Positions 44,505 through 55,823 of a DNA stretch of 64,000 bases are shown piece after piece. The notes under the pieces were generated by a model. It was not told the DNA's origin, searched no databases, and worked only from the letters and a program-made list of their open reading frames with translations. The first letter of the stretch is position 1. The number at the start of each line of letters is the position of its first letter. Source of the stretch: Paraburkholderia caffeinilytica. GTDB taxonomy: Bacteria > Pseudomonadota > Gammaproteobacteria > Burkholderiales > Burkholderiaceae. The translations under genes were made by a program, and so were the position numbers. Location: contig NZ_CP031467.1 of assembly GCF_003368325.1 (NCBI RefSeq), forward strand, positions 1,488,001-1,552,000, in the 5' to 3' direction.

Positions 44505-45398
44505 TTAGTCGATAGCCTTGTCATTCGGGCTCTTGTAGAGCGCCTTGATGTCGTCGCTTTCCGGGAAGTTCAGGTTCAGGCCCTTCGGCGGAATCGGCGA
44601 TTCGAACCACTTCTTGTAGATCTGATCGGCTTCGCCCGAGGTTTCGACCTTCGCGATCGCGTCGTCGACGACCTTCTTGAATTCCGGATCGTTCTTGCGA
44701 ATCATGCAGCCGTACGCTTCATGCGATTGCGGCGCGCCGACGATCACGAAGTCGCCCGGGTTGTTCGACTTGGCGCGCTCGCCTGCCAGCAGCGCGTCGT
44801 CCATCATGAACGCAGCGGCGCGACCCGTGGAGAGCGTCAGGAACGACTCGCCGTGGTCCTTCGCGCTGATGATGTTCATGCCCATGCTCTTGTCCTGGTT
44901 CATCTTGCGAAGCAGGCGCTCGGAGGTGGTGCCGGCCGTCGTGACGACGGTCTTGCCCTTCAGGTCGGCGAAGTCCTTGATACCGGAGTCTTTCTTGGTC
45001 ATCAGGCGCGTGCCGATCACGAAGATCGTGTTCGAGAACGAAGCCTGTTGCTGGCGTTCGGCGTTATTCGTGGTGGAACCGCATTCCATGTCGACCGTGC
45101 CGTTCTGCACCAGCGGAATACGGTTTTGCGACGTGACAGGCGTCAGCTTGACCTTCAGGTTAGGCATGTTCAGCTTCTGCTTGACCGCCTCGACGACCTT
45201 CAGCGCGAATTCCTGCGAGTAGCCGATGACATTCTGCTTGTCGTCGTAATACGAAAACGGGATCGACGATTCGCGGTGGCCCAGCGAAATGACGCCCGTG
45301 TCCTTGATCTTTTTCAGTGTACCGGCGTCTTGCGCATGCGCGCCAACCGTAAACAGTCCGAGAGTCGCGAGCAGCAGCGCAGCTTTTTTAACCTTCAT
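44505..45398 (-). CDS. gltI: Glutamate/aspartate periplasmic binding protein
   Basis: Periplasmic solute-binding protein, 297 residues. A signal peptide (KVKKAALLLATLGLFTVGAHA) is cleaved before QDAG. The SBP_bac_3 domain includes GVISLGHRESSIPFSYYDD, TVDMECGSTTNNAERQ and TTAGTTSERLLR. The MECGSTTNN stretch is characteristic of GltI/DEBP. The ATG at 45398 follows an AAGGAGATCAC ribosome-binding site. First gene of gltIJKL; glutamate dehydrogenase lies upstream on the same strand. Confidence 0.95.
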   Translation of the reverse strand: MKVKKAALLLATLGLFTVGAHAQDAGTLKKIKDTGVISLGHRESSIPFSYYDDKQNVIGYSQEFALKVVEAVKQKLNMPNLKVKLTPVTSQNRIPLVQNGTVDMECGSTTNNAERQQQASFSNTIFVIGTRLMTKKDSGIKDFADLKGKTVVTTAGTTSERLLRKMNQDKSMGMNIISAKDHGESFLTLSTGRAAAFMMDDALLAGERAKSNNPGDFVIVGAPQSHEAYGCMIRKNDPEFKKVVDDAIAKVETSGEADQIYKKWFESPIPPKGLNLNFPESDDIKALYKSPNDKAID

Positions 45399-45544
45399 GT
45401 GTGATCTCCTTGGCAAGAACCGGCGCCAGTTTAGCAAAGTAATTATTCTGAAAGTATTGCTACAAACCATGTTTGTTGCGTACGCGCGCCGCTACGGGAT
45501 TACAACACCTTAATCCGGCGATGCAAACACAGCGGACACGCAAA

Positions 45545-45575
45545 GGCGGGCGGCATCGATAAGATGCCGCCCGCC
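45545..45575 (-). terminator. Perfect hairpin after glutamate dehydrogenase
   Basis: 13-bp arms GGCGGGCGGCATC (45545-45557) and GATGCCGCCCGCC (45563-45575) around GATAA. No T-tract follows on the minus strand, but its position 90 bp after the gdhA stop suggests transcript 3'-end formation or a barrier before gltI. Confidence 0.5.
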
Positions 45576-45663
45576 GGGTGAAACACGCGGTCTTGTGAAC
45601 CACGTCAAAGCAAGGATTCACAGCGGCCCGCGAGGTGGCGGACCGCCGTTTCGTGCCGATCGA

Positions 45664-46977
<1,314 letters not shown>

Positions 46978-47115
46978 GAACGCTCCGGCGTTGATCAAGT
47001 GACAGCATTGTCGAAAAACGCTGTTTTGAAATCCAATGCCGTTTCCTTATCCGATTATGTTTTTATTGCATAACCATCAAGAAGCCGCAAATTCGCGTCG
47101 CCGGGAGGCAGGTTC

Positions 47116-48078
47116 TCAGGCAGCGCCCGCGCGTTGGGCCAACTCCTCCGACACCACGTCCCACAGTTGCCGCACGAGCATCTGCCGTGCATCGTCACTC
47201 TTCGCCGCAAGCTTGTCACGATAGAGCCTGATCTCCATGGTCAGCGTGAGTTGCCCTTCGGGCGTGCCGCGGATCGCGCGATCGAGCCGGATCAGCTTGC
47301 CTTCGGCGACTGCGTCTTCCACCGCGCTGTGCGGCAGGAAAGCAATGCCGTGGCCGGCCAGCGCCATGGCCTTGAGTCCCTCGGCCATATCCGTTTCGTA
47401 CAAGCGGTCGAGATACAGACGCTCCGGTGCGTTGGCGAGGATCACCTCGGTCATGCGGCCCAGATACGCGTTCGGCGTGTAGGACAAATAGGGAGTGGGC
47501 GCCTCGGCGCTGCCCGGCAACGTGTGACGCGCCCGGCCGGCACGGCCCGGCGCCGAGAACGGACTGAGCGGCTCGTTGCCGAGCGCGAGCATGTCGTAGC
47601 GCGCCGGATCGAGTGCGATTGGATGGCTCGGATGGTGATAGGCCATCATCAGATCGCAGCCGCCCTCCACCAGCGCCAAAGCCGCGTCGTGCACGTTCAA
47701 CGCCCGCAACCGGGTGTGGATCGGTCCCATTTGCGCTTCGAACCGCTGCAGCCAGCGCGGGAAGTAGGTGAGCGACAGGGTGTGCGGCACCGCGAACTCG
47801 ATGGTGGCCTGCGGCGTCGCCGTGTGCCCGCGCAGCAAAGCGCGCGCCTCGTGGAACTGCGACAGCATGGTGAGCGCCTGCTCGTAGAACACCTGGCCTG
47901 CCGCCGTCAGCCGTGTCGGGTAAACCGAACGATCGATCAGTTCCGTGCCCAGCCACGCCTCCAGCGCCTGAATCCTTCGAGAAAACGCCGGCTGCGTGAC
48001 ATGACGCGATTCGGCCGAGCGGCTGAAACTACGCGTTTCCGCGAGCGAAACGAAGTCTTCGAGCCATTTCAGTTCCAT
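47116..48078 (-). CDS. LysR-family transcriptional regulator (HypT-like)
   Basis: A 320-residue regulator. The N-terminal winged helix starts MELKWLEDFVSLAETRSFSR, with HVTQPAFSRRIQALEAWLGT as the recognition helix. The effector domain starts at about residue 90 (ATIEFAVPHTLSLTYFPRWL). The KWLEDFVSLAETRSFSRSAE beginning is typical of the YjiE/HypT subgroup, which includes a hypochlorite sensor. One gene upstream of gdhA on the same strand and divergent from purB, it could regulate either; its target is not evident. Confidence 0.88.
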   Translation of the reverse strand: MELKWLEDFVSLAETRSFSRSAESRHVTQPAFSRRIQALEAWLGTELIDRSVYPTRLTAAGQVFYEQALTMLSQFHEARALLRGHTATPQATIEFAVPHTLSLTYFPRWLQRFEAQMGPIHTRLRALNVHDAALALVEGGCDLMMAYHHPSHPIALDPARYDMLALGNEPLSPFSAPGRAGRARHTLPGSAEAPTPYLSYTPNAYLGRMTEVILANAPERLYLDRLYETDMAEGLKAMALAGHGIAFLPHSAVEDAVAEGKLIRLDRAIRGTPEGQLTLTMEIRLYRDKLAAKSDDARQMLVRQLWDVVSEELAQRAGAA

Positions 48079-48154
48079 GCGGAGCCTGCTGCCAGCGGGA
48101 GTGAGGAAGTCAGCATTCTAGCGGCGCGGCTAAGGCGCCGGGGTTGAGTGGTAA

Positions 48155-49597
<1,443 letters not shown>

Positions 49598-49655
49598 TGC
49601 AATGACGTCTGTATTATCGGCGCTGTCCGGCTGAACAACAGGCGGTGCGAACTGG

Positions 49656-49684
49656 AAGGGCTCGCTTGCGCGAGCCCTTTTTAT
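49656..49684 (+). terminator. Intrinsic terminator after purB
   Basis: AAGGGCTCGC and GCGAGCCCTT form a perfect 10-bp stem around TTGC, followed by TTTATT. It lies 59 bp past the purB stop. Confidence 0.85.
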
Positions 49685-49738
49685 TGCGTCCGGTACGGAC
49701 CGAAGCTTCAATGATCGAAGCTTCGGACGTGCGTCAAC

Positions 49739-51427
49739 TTAGTAGGTGTAGCGCGCCGATACCATGTACTGCTGCGCCTGGGGTGCATAGTTGGCCTGCT
49801 GCTGGCCCTGAGCGGCTTGCCACGCCTTAAGGGCCGCTTGCTCGTTCTCCCGACGCTGTTGCTCGGCTTGCTGCGCCGCCCGCGCTGCTGCTCTCGCTTC
49901 TTCCGCACGCTGCTGCTCAACTTGCTGGTTGGCCAGCCAAGCCTTGTAGTCCGCCTCCATCTGGGCCTGACGGGCTGCTTCCTCGTTCGCCAGACGCTGT
50001 TGCTCGGCTTGCTGGTTGGCCTCCCACGCCCGGTGATCCGCTTCGATCTGGGCCTGACGGGCGGCTCGTTGGGCCGCTTGTTCGTTGACGAAACGCTCCA
50101 CCTCGGCTCGCTGCGCCGCATCTGCTGCGGCCCGCGCTTCTTCCGCACGCTGCTGCTCGGCCTGCTGGTTGGCTTCCCAAGCCTGGCGACCCGCTTCGTT
50201 CTGAGCCTCACGGGCCGCTTGTTCCTTCGCCAGACGCTCCTGCTGGGCTTCCCAAGCCAGGCGATCCGCTTCCCCCTGTTTCTGCTGCTGGTCCACGCGC
50301 GCCGCGTCTTCCGCTGCCGCGCGTCCAGCGTCGCTGACGCGCCATGCGATGTCGTTGATCAACGCAATCTTGCTGCTATCGGACAGACTTGCATCGTCTG
50401 CGGGCGAATAGTTGATATATTCGTTTGCCTTGACACGCTCAGCGGCAGCTTCCTGTTTCTTCGCCGTGAAATATTGCGCCTCGTCAGGTCCAGCATGCTC
50501 AGCGCTGCGGACGAAGCTTGTGAGGCCTTCAGCGCCAGCAGTCGCATGGTTGCCTCGCAGGGTGATATCCGAGCCGTACATTTGCACGGCGAGGCCGCCA
50601 CGGCCCGCCACGATCTTACCGGCGCTGTTCACTCCCAGACCATGCTCCGAACCTTCCAGCACGATCTTGTTCGCGTACATGCCTCCCAACTCCGAGACGT
50701 CGAGCGCAATCACCGGCTTGACGCCCGCCGCGTTCGACGTCAGCTTGCCCGCGAAGTTGCCGTCCGCGTCGCCGTCGAACTGCGTGCCGTTTTGCGAATT
50801 GATCGTCCAGCCCTTGACCGCGGCGTTCACCAGCGTCGCGCGTGACAGCAGGTTGACCTGCCCCGCGCCGACGTTCAGGCCGTCGCCGTCGATCTGGATC
50901 GTCGCCGGCGTTGCGCGGCTCGTATCGACGCTCAAGGCGAGCGGGCTGTCTGCGCGCGGGTTGAAGCTGGCTGCCGCGAGCGTGAGCACAGGCGCGTTGA
51001 TGGTCGTTGCGCCGTTCACGGAGATGCCGGCCGCATTGGCGATCAGCAGATGCGCGGGCGCACCGGCGACTTCCATTGTGCCGTTCAGCTTCGATGACTG
51101 TGCCGAGTTGACGTCGGCGACGATTACCTTGGCGGCCGTGCCCTTCAGGTTCGCGTTGGCGGCGAGTTGGCCCGCAAGCCGGCTTACGCCCGCCGCGGTC
51201 AGGTTGTTGAAGACGACGCCATTTTTGTCGACGTCGAAATTGCTGAATGTGTTGCGCGAAACGCCCACTGAGTTGGCGCCCGCAATGTTCACGATCGGCG
51301 TGTTGCCTGGCGTGACGACCTGAGTCTGTCCGCCCGCGCTGACGATGCCGCCGGCGATCGCACTGCCGCTTGCACCCAGCGCCGCGAGTATTGCCAGATT
51401 CAATACGTTGAGACGATGTTGTTTCAT
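49739..51427 (-). CDS. Compact two-partner-secretion exoprotein (TpsA) with coiled-coil repeats
   Basis: A 562-residue exported protein. Residues 1-27 are a signal peptide (ending SAIAGG). Residues about 28-290 are the TPS/filamentous-haemagglutinin domain with the hallmarks NSVGVSRNTFSNFDVDKNG and LLIANAAGISVNGATTIN that TpsB recognises. Instead of a long beta-helical passenger there is a Gln-, Ala- and Glu-rich region from about residue 370 with five AWxA(N/A)Q-marked units (AWEANQQAEQQRAEEARAA being one), predicted helical coiled coil, ending QYMVSARYTY. No toxin domain is present. The ATG at 51427 follows AGGAATCTTG. The TpsB gene lies 15 bp upstream, so they are one operon. Confidence 0.87.
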   Translation of the reverse strand: MKQHRLNVLNLAILAALGASGSAIAGGIVSAGGQTQVVTPGNTPIVNIAGANSVGVSRNTFSNFDVDKNGVVFNNLTAAGVSRLAGQLAANANLKGTAAKVIVADVNSAQSSKLNGTMEVAGAPAHLLIANAAGISVNGATTINAPVLTLAAASFNPRADSPLALSVDTSRATPATIQIDGDGLNVGAGQVNLLSRATLVNAAVKGWTINSQNGTQFDGDADGNFAGKLTSNAAGVKPVIALDVSELGGMYANKIVLEGSEHGLGVNSAGKIVAGRGGLAVQMYGSDITLRGNHATAGAEGLTSFVRSAEHAGPDEAQYFTAKKQEAAAERVKANEYINYSPADDASLSDSSKIALINDIAWRVSDAGRAAAEDAARVDQQQKQGEADRLAWEAQQERLAKEQAAREAQNEAGRQAWEANQQAEQQRAEEARAAADAAQRAEVERFVNEQAAQRAARQAQIEADHRAWEANQQAEQQRLANEEAARQAQMEADYKAWLANQQVEQQRAEEARAAARAAQQAEQQRRENEQAALKAWQAAQGQQQANYAPQAQQYMVSARYTY

Positions 51428-51442
51428 CAAGATTCCTAAAGG

Positions 51443-53257
51443 TTAAAAAGAAGAACTCAACCGGACGTTGAGGACGATCGGATCAGCGTTCAGCCGTTTG
51501 GGAGCAAACAACGGAGCACCGACCGAAAGCGAGGCGGTAACGCCTTTCCAGGAGGTCGATGCGCCGATTGCGGCACCGACCAGGTTTCCGCTTGCATTGG
51601 GTTCGCCGCTTACCGGGACGACGCGGCCCGCGTCGACCGCAGCCGTCATCGTCACGCGCGTACCGAGCGACGGAAGCGGCACGCTCCAGTCGACTTCGTT
51701 GCGCAGATAAGCACCGGTATTCGCGTACAGGTATTGATCCCGGAAACCTCGAACGGAGGTGTCGCCGCCCACCACCATGCGCTCGCTGCTGAACAGTGCG
51801 GCAGGCGCCCACTGCGCGTAAGCCGATGAGAGAAACGCCACGTTCGGCGTGATTTGCGTGTACAGGCTGGCGCTTGCCGCCAGTTTGCGAAAGCCCGCCG
51901 ACGGGCCGCCGTCCTCGCTCATATCGCGAGTGGCAAACGGCAGGCCCTGCGTGAACGCCGGACTGAATGTGAAGTAGCTCCTGCTTCCGACTCGTGTCGC
52001 GAAGTTGACGCCGACCTGCGCAGTGCTGGTCCGCTCCGAGCCGTTCTCCAGTTGAAACTCTTCGATGAACGAGTTGCCGACGTAACTGGACAATGACGCA
52101 AACACGTCTATCTTGCGGGCGGCGTTGCGCTCGACCGTCCTGGTAACGGTGAAGCGGTTCTGGAAGCTGCTGCCGTGGTAGCGAAGCTTCACGCCGGAGA
52201 CGTCGAGCGGCACCGCAAAGCTGCCCGCCGCGCCCGAGTAGCCGAAGCTCCAGTAGCCAAGTGGCACGGTTGCAAAGGCGCCAAAGGTTCGGCGAAATCG
52301 GTCGCCGTGCAATGCGGGGGTTGTTGTCGCCGATACGCCCAATTGCTCCGCCCGGCCAAGGGCGTTATTCACCGTCACCGCGGCGTTGAAATTTTGCCGG
52401 CCGGTACTTTTTTGACCGCTATTGTCGATGCCGGCAACGAAGTTGAGCAGGCGCACGGGCTGGCCGCTCAACACCACATCCGAATAGCCTTCCTGCGGCG
52501 CCGCGCGCACGGCCGCCTTCACGCCGCCAGGCACGATGCGGTCGATCTGGTCAACCCCCTGTTCGATATCGCGCAGATTGAGCGGTTCGCCAGCCGTGCC
52601 CGCAAACGCCATGCGCGCGGCGCTGTCGGCACGGCTCGCGCCATCGCCATCGCCATCGCCATCGCCATCGCCAAAGTACACGCGTGACAGCTTGCCTTCC
52701 ACCGCGGCAATCACCAGTGCGCGGCTTCCGGCTTCTCGCGTCGGCAGCCAGGCGTGGCTCGTGACGTAGCCGTGCTGCACATACCAGTCGTTGACTTCGT
52801 CGAGCAGATGGGTGAGCTCAGCGTTGTCGAGACAACGGCCTGCGGCGTTGAGCGCAATTTGATACTTCAAGCCATCCGGCAGCAGCGCCGCGCCGCTAAA
52901 ACCAACGTTTTCTACTGGCAGGCAGGTCTGCGCACCGAGTATGTCCAGCGTCTGCGGCGTCGCTGCGCGCCGCGCCACGGCAGGCGACGCGGGCTCACGC
53001 GCACTGAGACCTTCACGCTGTTCACGCGCCTGGTCGAGCAGCCTTTGTTGCTGCAGGTCCAGAATGGCGTGGTTGGCGGGATCGGCTGCTTCAAATGCGA
53101 TCGCCGAACTTGCCGTGCTTGCTAGCAGCGCGCCGACATAGGTCATCGATACCAGCTTCGGGGCGCCGCGTGTCGATATGCGCAGCCGCTTTGCGTCGGG
53201 CGCGTGCGCATCGAACCCGACGCAAGTTGAAGCGATCGGTTTGGGGGAAGTCTTCAC
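51443..53257 (-). CDS. Two-partner-secretion outer-membrane transporter (TpsB, FhaC/ShlB family)
   Basis: A 604-residue Omp85-superfamily translocator. A long N-terminal region precedes the signal-like segment MTYVGALLASTASSAIAFEA (about 38-57). After a plug-helix-like region rich in Gln and Arg come POTRA-type domains at about 105-260, and the ~16-strand barrel ends LNVRLSSSF. The conserved Omp85 loop motif is GGDTSVRGFRDQYLY (VRGF). Between the POTRA parts a run of (Gly-Asp)5-Gly is encoded by a hexanucleotide repeat. TpsB recognises the TPS domain and passes the exoprotein through the barrel; the partner gene follows after 15 bp. Confidence 0.9.
   Translation of the reverse strand: MKTSPKPIASTCVGFDAHAPDAKRLRISTRGAPKLVSMTYVGALLASTASSAIAFEAADPANHAILDLQQQRLLDQAREQREGLSAREPASPAVARRAATPQTLDILGAQTCLPVENVGFSGAALLPDGLKYQIALNAAGRCLDNAELTHLLDEVNDWYVQHGYVTSHAWLPTREAGSRALVIAAVEGKLSRVYFGDGDGDGDGDGASRADSAARMAFAGTAGEPLNLRDIEQGVDQIDRIVPGGVKAAVRAAPQEGYSDVVLSGQPVRLLNFVAGIDNSGQKSTGRQNFNAAVTVNNALGRAEQLGVSATTTPALHGDRFRRTFGAFATVPLGYWSFGYSGAAGSFAVPLDVSGVKLRYHGSSFQNRFTVTRTVERNAARKIDVFASLSSYVGNSFIEEFQLENGSERTSTAQVGVNFATRVGSRSYFTFSPAFTQGLPFATRDMSEDGGPSAGFRKLAASASLYTQITPNVAFLSSAYAQWAPAALFSSERMVVGGDTSVRGFRDQYLYANTGAYLRNEVDWSVPLPSLGTRVTMTAAVDAGRVVPVSGEPNASGNLVGAAIGASTSWKGVTASLSVGAPLFAPKRLNADPIVLNVRLSSSF
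52640..52672. repeat. Hexanucleotide microsatellite (GCCATC)5 within the TpsB gene
   Basis: Five perfect tandem copies of GCCATC plus a partial GCC on the plus strand encode (Gly-Asp)5-Gly on the coding strand. Copy-number changes would alter the protein by two residues each without frameshift. Confidence 0.9.
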
Positions 53258-53670
53258 AGCCTGTACATTTCATCCGCTAATCAAAACACTGCGCCAAGGA
53301 GCGCAAAAATCAGCGCGGACTGTAAGGCATCCGAATGGAAATATGCTTGAGAAATGTCAGAACGCGCTCGCCTATTTCCACCACATGAGCGACGTCAAAT
53401 GGCATCGGTACGGTGTGGCAAATGGCGCGCGTTTGTCGCAGCAAGACGACGGCTCAAACGAAGGAAGACAAATGTGCGCGACTTCCATGCAAAACTTTGG
53501 CGCACACGTCAATGAAGAAGTATCGTGGACGGCACACGGCCGTGGCGCGCTAGAACGCTGCCCGGCAATTGAAACTCGACGGCAAATAATTTTAACGAGA
53601 ATCCACCTCGCGTTGCAGCGAGGCGGATCAACAACAGAACATCAAAATCTATACGGGCGGAGAAGCACCC
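53258..53670 (-). other. Non-coding region upstream of the TpsB operon
   Basis: 413 bp with lower GC content and no gene I can support. It should contain the promoter of the TpsB-TpsA operon. A CCTCGC..GCGAGG dyad at about 53608-53625 lies shortly after the gntK stop and may be its terminator, though without a T-tract. A plus-strand open frame spanning 53178-53741 has no domain, signal or ribosome-binding site. Confidence 0.4.
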
Positions 53671-54174
53671 TTAGCGGACTTCCATCTGCTTCAACACCTC
53701 GTCGACGATTTCTTCCGGCGACAACTCGATGCTCACCGTGATCGCCTCGTCCGGGCCCGGCTCTTCGAGCGTATCGAGCTGGCTTTGCAGCAACGATGGA
53801 TCGAAGAAGTGACCGGTACGCGTGCTCAGCCGCTCACGCAACATCTCGAACGAACCCTTCAGATAGACGAAGCACACGTCCTTATCGCCGTTGCTCCCAC
53901 CGCGCAGAACATCGCGGTACGAGCGCTTCAGCGACGAACACGTGAACACCGCTTTCTCGCCCGCCCTCCGCTTCTCTTCGATCGCCGCGCGGATGGTTTG
54001 CAACCACGGCCAACGGTCTTCGTCGGTGAGCGGAATGCCGTGGTGCATTTTCTCCTTGTTGGCGGCGCTGTGAAACGCGTCGCCGTCGGTGAACGCGCAG
54101 TGCAGGCGTTCCGCCAGCATTTCGCCAATCCTCGTTTTGCCGGCGCCCGACACGCCCATTGCGATCAGAATCAT
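53671..54174 (-). CDS. gntK: Gluconokinase
   Basis: Phosphorylates gluconate to 6-phosphogluconate with ATP, 167 residues. The P-loop is MGVSGAGKTRIG (about 6-17), followed by FTDGDAFHSAANKEKM with the substrate-site residues, FTCSSLKRSYRDVLRG and HFFDPSLLQSQLDTLEEP. The ATG at 54174 has AAGGAG at the right spacing; a TTG one codon upstream was rejected. It follows the gluconate permease gene by 10 bp. Its product is the substrate of the edd dehydratase encoded upstream. Confidence 0.96.
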   Translation of the reverse strand: MILIAMGVSGAGKTRIGEMLAERLHCAFTDGDAFHSAANKEKMHHGIPLTDEDRWPWLQTIRAAIEEKRRAGEKAVFTCSSLKRSYRDVLRGGSNGDKDVCFVYLKGSFEMLRERLSTRTGHFFDPSLLQSQLDTLEEPGPDEAITVSIELSPEEIVDEVLKQMEVR

Positions 54175-54184
54175 CAAAAACTCC

Positions 54185-55570
54185 TTACACGACCGTCGCG
54201 AGCGCGAAAGTCAAACCCAAACCCATCAGCGAAATGACGGTTTCGAGGAGCGACCATGTCTTGAAGGTCTGCCCCACCGTCATACCGAAGTACTCCTTGA
54301 TCAGCCAGAAACCGCCGTCGTTCACGTGCGAGAAAATCAGCGAACCCGAACCGGTGGCAAGCACCAGCAATTCCGGCGTAACCTGCACGCCGCTGGCGGC
54401 CGTGATAGGTGCGACGATGCCGCAAGCGGTCGTCATGGCGACGGTCGCCGAGCCCGTGGCCAGACGAATCAGCGCGGCCACCAGCCAGCCGAACAGCAGC
54501 GGCGACAGGTGCATGGCCGTCGCGACCGTGACGATTTCCTTCGAAATGCCGCTATCCATCAGCACGCGCCCAAAACCGCCACCCGCGCCAACGATCAGCG
54601 TGATACCCGCGATCGGCGCGAGACATTCGCCACAGAACTTCTGGATCTGCTCGCGATTGAAGCCGCGGCTCGCACCGAAGGTCCAGAAGCTGACCAGCAC
54701 GGCGATCAATAGTGCGACGTCCGAATTGCCGACGAAATGCAGCAGATCGTTCGGCAAGGTCTTCGGCGTGGAGACGAGGTCGGCCCAGCTGCCGATCAGC
54801 ATCAGGATCACCGGCAAGAGAATCGTGAACAGCGTGACACCGAAACTCGGCAATTCGCGCTTCGGCGCCGCGCTCTTCGCGTTATTTTGCGCGTCGTCGC
54901 CGTGGCCGAGAAATTGCGCGGCAAGCGGGTTGTTGTTCGGCAGCTTGATGTAGCGGCTGATCAGCAGCGCGAACAGCGGACCGGCGACGACCGCCGTCGG
55001 CACACCGACGATCAGACCGTACGCAATCGTCTTGCCGATGTCGGCGTGATACGCCTGCACCGCGAGCATCGCGGCCGGATGCGGCGGAATCAGACCGTGC
55101 ACGACGGACAGGCCCGCGACCATCGGCAAGCCGACCAGCAGCAGCGACTTGTTGGTGCGTTTGGCGACGTTGAACGCGATCGGAATCAGCAGCACGAAAC
55201 CGACTTCGAAAAACACCGGCAAACCGACGATGATCGCCACCACCATCATCGCCCAGTGAATGTTCTTCTCGCCGAACTTGTCGATCAGTGTGGTCGCGAT
55301 GCGCTCCGCACCGCCCGATTCGGCCATCATCTTGCCGAGCATCGTGCCAAGACCGACCACGATCGCAATGTGGCCGAGCGTATTGCCGTTGCCGGTTTCG
55401 AACGATTTGACGATCGTGCCGATCGGCATGCCCGACACGAGCCCCAGCAGCAGCGAAACGATGATCAGGACGAGGAACGGATAAACCTTGTAGCGGGTGA
55501 TCAGCAGGATCAGAAGTGCGATGGCGATCACCGCGAAGACCAGCAGCGTGCTGCCGTGGACAGCTTCCAT
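54185..55570 (-). CDS. gntP: Gluconate permease, GntP family
   Basis: Inner-membrane proton symporter for gluconate, 461 residues with 12-14 predicted helices. Family features are LVIIVSLLLGLVSGMPIGTI, GTMLGKMMAESGGAERIA, GLSVVHGLIPPHPAAMLAVQ and GSLIFSHVNDGGFWLIKEYF, the latter being the GntP signature. A strong AAAGGAGG ribosome-binding site precedes the ATG. Precedes gntK in an operon of the gluconate pathway. Confidence 0.96.
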   Translation of the reverse strand: MEAVHGSTLLVFAVIAIALLILLITRYKVYPFLVLIIVSLLLGLVSGMPIGTIVKSFETGNGNTLGHIAIVVGLGTMLGKMMAESGGAERIATTLIDKFGEKNIHWAMMVVAIIVGLPVFFEVGFVLLIPIAFNVAKRTNKSLLLVGLPMVAGLSVVHGLIPPHPAAMLAVQAYHADIGKTIAYGLIVGVPTAVVAGPLFALLISRYIKLPNNNPLAAQFLGHGDDAQNNAKSAAPKRELPSFGVTLFTILLPVILMLIGSWADLVSTPKTLPNDLLHFVGNSDVALLIAVLVSFWTFGASRGFNREQIQKFCGECLAPIAGITLIVGAGGGFGRVLMDSGISKEIVTVATAMHLSPLLFGWLVAALIRLATGSATVAMTTACGIVAPITAASGVQVTPELLVLATGSGSLIFSHVNDGGFWLIKEYFGMTVGQTFKTWSLLETVISLMGLGLTFALATVV

Positions 55571-55730
55571 GAAGCGCCTCCTTTGCGTTATTGATTGTCG
55601 GTGCTGAACACGGCCAGCACCTGTCTCACGGCGACCTCAAGCGGTGCCTGAAAACCCGGCAAGCCGCGCGGACGCTGAATTTTACTGTTTGTTGTCTCTA
55701 AAAGCGCGCGAATCCGGCACACATATCGAA

Positions 55731-55781
55731 AAAGGAGCCTCGCCGTGGCAGCCTGACGGGCTGTTTCGACGAGGCTCCTTT
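55731..55781 (-). terminator. Branched intrinsic terminator after edd-eda
   Basis: An outer 12-bp stem (AAAGGAGCCTCG at 55731-55742 with CGAGGCTCCTTT at 55770-55781) encloses an inner CAGCC/GGCTG hairpin. On the minus strand a T5 run follows. It separates edd-eda from gntP-gntK, so the two pairs are not one simple operon. Confidence 0.75.
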
Positions 55782-55823
55782 GCATAGAAGCTAGCGAACT
55801 ATCGTGTCGTGCGCCAACGCGGT

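Noticed and set aside
53178..53741. A 187-codon plus-strand frame between the TpsB and gntK genes
   Set aside because: It overlaps both neighbours in antisense, has no signal or domain, and lacks a ribosome-binding site.
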